This document shows positions 61,612-64,000 of a stretch of 64,000 bases of DNA, in pieces (the stretch's first letter is position 1; each line of letters starts with the position of its first letter). The position numbers and the translations under genes are program-made. The stretch is from contig NZ_VFPH01000003.1 of the NCBI RefSeq assembly GCF_006717045.1, positions 186,001 to 250,000 of the forward strand. Direction: 5' to 3'. The notes beneath the pieces are model-generated. The model made no database searches. It was not told the origin of the DNA and saw only the letters and a program-made list of their open reading frames with translations. The DNA comes from Pseudonocardia cypriaca (GTDB lineage: Bacteria; Actinomycetota; Actinomycetes; Mycobacteriales; Pseudonocardiaceae).

Positions 61612-62001
61612 TCAGCTCAGGCTGACCTTGGCGCCGGCGTCCTCGAGCTTGGCCTTGGCGGCGTCGGCCGCGTCCTTGGCCACGCCCTCCAGGATCGGCT
61701 TCGGGGCGCTCTCGACGAGGTCCTTGGCCTCCTTGAGGCCCAGGCCCGAGACGAGCTCGCGGACGACCTTGATGACCTGGATCTTCTTGTCACCGGCTGC
61801 CTCGAGGACGACGTTGAACTCGTCCTTCTCCTCGGGGGCCTCGGCGGCGGGGCCGGCAGCGGCCGGACCGGCGGCGACGGCGACCGGGGCGGCCGCGGTG
61901 ACGTCGAAGGTCTCCTCGAACTTCTTCACGAACTCCGAGAGCTCGATCAGGGTGAGGTCCTTGAAGGCCTCGAGCAGCTCGTCGGTGGACAGCTTCGCCA
62001 T
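61612..62001 (-). CDS. rplL: 50S ribosomal protein L7/L12, 129 aa
   Basis: The mobile stalk protein that recruits GTPase factors. N-terminal dimer domain MAKLSTDELLEAFKDLTLIE, an Ala/Pro hinge, and the C-terminal factor-binding domain (VIKVVRELVSGLGLKEAKDL). It follows rplJ after 39 bases. Confidence 0.98.
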   Translation of the reverse strand: MAKLSTDELLEAFKDLTLIELSEFVKKFEETFDVTAAAPVAVAAGPAAAGPAAEAPEEKDEFNVVLEAAGDKKIQVIKVVRELVSGLGLKEAKDLVESAPKPILEGVAKDAADAAKAKLEDAGAKVSLS

Positions 62002-62040
62002 GGTGGTTCCTCTTCCAGTGGTGCGGTACGTGGGGGGTGG

Positions 62041-62601
62041 TCAGCTCTCGGAGTCGGTGGCGGCCTCGGCCGGAGCCGCGCCACCCTCCTCGGCACGCTT
62101 GTCGGCCAGCGCCTGTGCCAGGCGGGCCACCTGCGAGGCGGGGGCGGCGAACAGGCCTGCGGCCTTCGCCATGGTGCCCTTCATCGCGCCGGCCAGCTTG
62201 GCCAGCAGCACCTCGCGGGACTCCAGGTCGGCGAGCTGGTTGACCTCGGCGACGGTCAGCGCGCGACCGTCCATGAAGCCGCCCTTGATCACCAGACCCT
62301 GGTTGGTCCTGGCGAAGTCACGCAGCGCCTTGGCTGCGTCGACGGGCTCGCCCGTGATGAAGGTGATCGCCGTGGGGCCGACGAGCAGCTCGTCGAGGCC
62401 CTCGACGCCCGCGTGCTCGGCGGCGCGCTTGACCAGCGTGTTCTTGGCGACGCGGTAGCTCGCGCCGTCGCCGAGCGACCGGCGCAGCGTCGTCAGCTGG
62501 GACATCGTCAGGCCGCGGTACTCGGTGACCACCGAGGCGGACGCGCCCCGGAAGTTCTCGGCGATCTCCTCGACCGCCGCGACCTTGTCGGGTCGGGCCA
62601 T
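62041..62601 (-). CDS. rplJ: 50S ribosomal protein L10, 186 aa
   Basis: Anchors the L7/L12 stalk to 23S rRNA. KVAAVEEIAENFRGASASVV, TEYRGLTMSQLTTLRRSL and YRVAKNTLVKRAAE are canonical; an acidic Ala-rich tail follows. ATG after AGGAGG at the end of a structured leader. Confidence 0.98.
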   Translation of the reverse strand: MARPDKVAAVEEIAENFRGASASVVTEYRGLTMSQLTTLRRSLGDGASYRVAKNTLVKRAAEHAGVEGLDELLVGPTAITFITGEPVDAAKALRDFARTNQGLVIKGGFMDGRALTVAEVNQLADLESREVLLAKLAGAMKGTMAKAAGLFAAPASQVARLAQALADKRAEEGGAAPAEAATDSES

Positions 62602-62825
62602 CCTCGCCTCCTCTCGTCGTGGTCGGTGTGGATCTACTGCGGTTCGCACCCACCGACGACCTCGGAAACGACGAACGCCCCGGCGCAGGAGCGCACGGGG
62701 CGTGACACGGCTGCGCACGATCGCACAGCCCGCGATGACCTCGTCCTCCTGCGCGGGCCGCCCGCGGATGCGGGGCCTTCGTGTGCCCCGTGAGGGGCAC
62801 AGACCTGCGGTCTTCGGTGGAACCG
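62602..62825 (-). ncRNA. Probable L10 leader of rplJL
   Basis: A structured 5' leader of about 220 bases. On the transcript there are a GTGCCCC/GGGGCAC stem (62783-62800), a CCCGC/GCGGG stem (62761-62774), the GCGCAGGAGGAC stretch typical of L10 leaders, and a bulged CCCCG-GCGC/GCGC-CGGGG stem (62678-62700). In other bacteria the L10-L7/L12 complex binds such a leader to repress its own operon. I recognise the pattern by eye only. Confidence 0.6.
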
Positions 62826-62831
62826 TCGACC

Positions 62832-62837
62832 AGCATA
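62832..62837 (-). promoter_or_regulatory. Putative -10 element of rplJL (TATGCT)
   Basis: TATGCT on the minus strand is the best -10 match upstream of the leader. No clear -35 hexamer is present. Confidence 0.4.
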
Positions 62838-62877
62838 CGCGACGGTGTCCGCCGCCCCGCGAGACGGTGGCCGGTCG

Positions 62878-63849
62878 TCATAGCGGGGTGACGGCGGCGA
62901 TCTTCCAGTGGCCGTCGACGCGCTGGCCCGTGACCGCGAGCCGGCCGGCCGCGGCGAGCTGCTGCGACTGCGCGTCCGGGGCGGCGCGGGTGGCCTGCTG
63001 GTCGACGAACGCGATCAGCACGGCCCGGTCGCCGGTGATCTCCTTGACCGCCGTGCGGGTGACCGTCGCCGACACCACGGCCTGCTGCTGCGGGGCGCGG
63101 GCCCTGACCTCGCCGAAGAGCCGGTCGAACTCGGCGGCGAACTCCGGCGTGATCACGTCGCGGGCGGCCTTCTCGTTCTCGTCGAGCCGGGCGAAGTCGA
63201 ACGAGTAGACGGTCTCGATCGCATCGGACAGCTGGCTCGCCACGTCGGCCGTGGTTCCGACGTCCACGAGCGCCGTGTTCTCGGCCGCCGCGGTGCCGCG
63301 CAGCCGCGCGTCCTGCATGCCTGCGACGACGGCGACGGTGGCGAGCAGGACCACGGCCGCCGAGAGCAGCGGCACGGCCCGGCGACGCACGAACGCGCCG
63401 AGGCCGCCCGCGGCCGGGGCCTCGGCGTCCGCGCCGGCGGTCGCCGTCGGCTCCGCCGGGTCGTCGTCGCCGGACCGGGCCGGCTTCCGGCGGGGCTTCC
63501 CAGCCGGCTTCGCCTGCTCCTCGACGACCTCCTCGCCGGTCTTCCCGGCGGCATCCTCCGCGGCGACGACCGGCAGCCGCTCGGTCCGTCCTCCGGGCTC
63601 GGGGCCGGGCTCCGCCCCGCCCTCGGGCTCCGCCGCGGGCGCGGGCTTCGGACGCGGGCGCTTCGGCTTCGCCTTCGGGTCGGGCGGTGCGGGCGCGGCG
63701 ACCACGGTGGTCTCGGTGGTCTCGGCGGCCTCGCCCGGCCGCTCCTCGATGCGCTCGGAGGGGCGGGGCGCGGTGGGTGCCGTTCCGGCCACGCGGGGGC
63801 GGCGGGACGGGGTCGGTCGGGGGCGGGGGGAACGCGGACGAGGCGGCAT
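62878..63849 (-). CDS. Mce-associated membrane protein, 323 aa
   Basis: A long basic, Pro-rich cytoplasmic N-terminus (about 1-150, with PRPRSPRPRPTPSRRPRV and Lys/Pro repeats), one membrane span (VPLLSAAVVLLATVAVVAGM) at about 160-180 and a C-terminal extracytoplasmic domain of alpha/beta pattern (SFDFARLDENEKAARDVITP, QRVDGHWKIAAVTPL). This is the pattern of the Mas/Mce-associated proteins that accompany mce lipid-import operons. ATG follows AGGAG, 14 bases after the stop of the gene before it. Confidence 0.85.
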   Translation of the reverse strand: MPPRPRSPRPRPTPSRRPRVAGTAPTAPRPSERIEERPGEAAETTETTVVAAPAPPDPKAKPKRPRPKPAPAAEPEGGAEPGPEPGGRTERLPVVAAEDAAGKTGEEVVEEQAKPAGKPRRKPARSGDDDPAEPTATAGADAEAPAAGGLGAFVRRRAVPLLSAAVVLLATVAVVAGMQDARLRGTAAAENTALVDVGTTADVASQLSDAIETVYSFDFARLDENEKAARDVITPEFAAEFDRLFGEVRARAPQQQAVVSATVTRTAVKEITGDRAVLIAFVDQQATRAAPDAQSQQLAAAGRLAVTGQRVDGHWKIAAVTPL

Positions 63850-63863
63850 TCGGGGTGCTCCTG

Positions 63864-64000
63864 TCAGCTCGGCGTGCGGACCGGGGCCACCCGGCTCGCC
63901 TTCCAGCCCTGGTCGGTGCGGGTCATCTCCAGCTCGAGCCGCTGGCGGGTGACCACGGGGTTCTGGCCCTCCGGCCGGACCTCGACGTCGACGGCCACCA
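63864..64000 (-). CDS. C-terminal end of a second Mce-associated-type protein (5' part outside window)
   Basis: About 45 residues are visible, ending VVTRQRLELEMTRTDQGWKA and SRVAPVRTPS. The pattern of a strand, a Q/R-rich turn and a Gly-Trp-Lys strand matches the end of the next protein in the operon (GHWKIAAVTPL), so it is probably a paralog. Its N-terminus and any mce genes lie right of the window. Confidence 0.65.
   Translation of the reverse strand, partial: VAVDVEVRPEGQNPVVTRQRLELEMTRTDQGWKASRVAPVRTPS

Overview
The window is chromosomal DNA from a high-GC actinobacterium. Coding frames almost always end codons in G or C. GTG and TTG starts are common, several starts look leaderless, and the translation genes are linked by 4-base ATGA/GTGA overlaps. 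An ESX-4 type VII secretion locus beside the rpoA cluster, a pair of Mce-associated proteins and tailed L4 and L17 ribosomal proteins point to Pseudonocardiaceae, most likely Pseudonocardia or a relative. This assignment is inference from gene content, not a database match.

Layout. 1-9356: ESX-4-type secretion genes (Rv3446c-like protein, eccC, eccD, mycP, eccB) in the same order and orientation as in mycobacteria. 9483-13045: a lipoprotein, then a cytosine permease / cytosine deaminase / oxygenase-like operon on the minus strand. 13124-17790: truA-rplQ-rpoA-rpsD-rpsK-rpsM-rpmJ-infA. 18054-31120: a 13-kb accessory block holding an MFS exporter, an ECF41 sigma factor with its oxidoreductase partner, an AraC regulator, a saccharopine-dehydrogenase-like enzyme, a symporter/ECF sigma/small membrane protein operon, cstA with its small YbdD-like partner, and the three-gene proton-translocating transhydrogenase. 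31454-44067: map-adk-secY and the spc and S10 ribosomal protein operons (rplO back to rpsJ). 44373-48658: tuf, fusA, rpsG, rpsL. 49081-51480: a fused esterase/Baeyer-Villiger monooxygenase. 51790-59270: rpoC and rpoB. 59871-61550: an acyl-CoA synthetase. 61612-62601: rplL and rplJ with a leader. 62878-64000: two Mce-associated membrane proteins.

Most minus-strand genes form the core transcription/translation superoperon, read from right to left. Plus-strand accessory genes interrupt it: between rplL and rpoB, between rpoC and rpsL, and between map and infA. The last of these splits a gene run that is continuous in Streptomyces.

The most notable observations are: (1) L4 and L17 end in the same roughly 70-residue domain, about 70% identical by eye; (2) RpoB carries Asn at the position of E. 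coli Ser531, with His and Ala at the 518 and 522 equivalents, inside the rifampicin-resistance region; (3) an esterase and a Baeyer-Villiger monooxygenase are fused, and the esterase half carries a 90-base in-frame segment of atypical codon use; (4) intergenic spaces hold long perfect or nested palindromes of unrelated sequence; (5) a transporter, an ECF sigma factor and a small membrane protein without an anti-sigma zinc motif form one operon. No CRISPR array, tRNA, rRNA or transposase was recognised.
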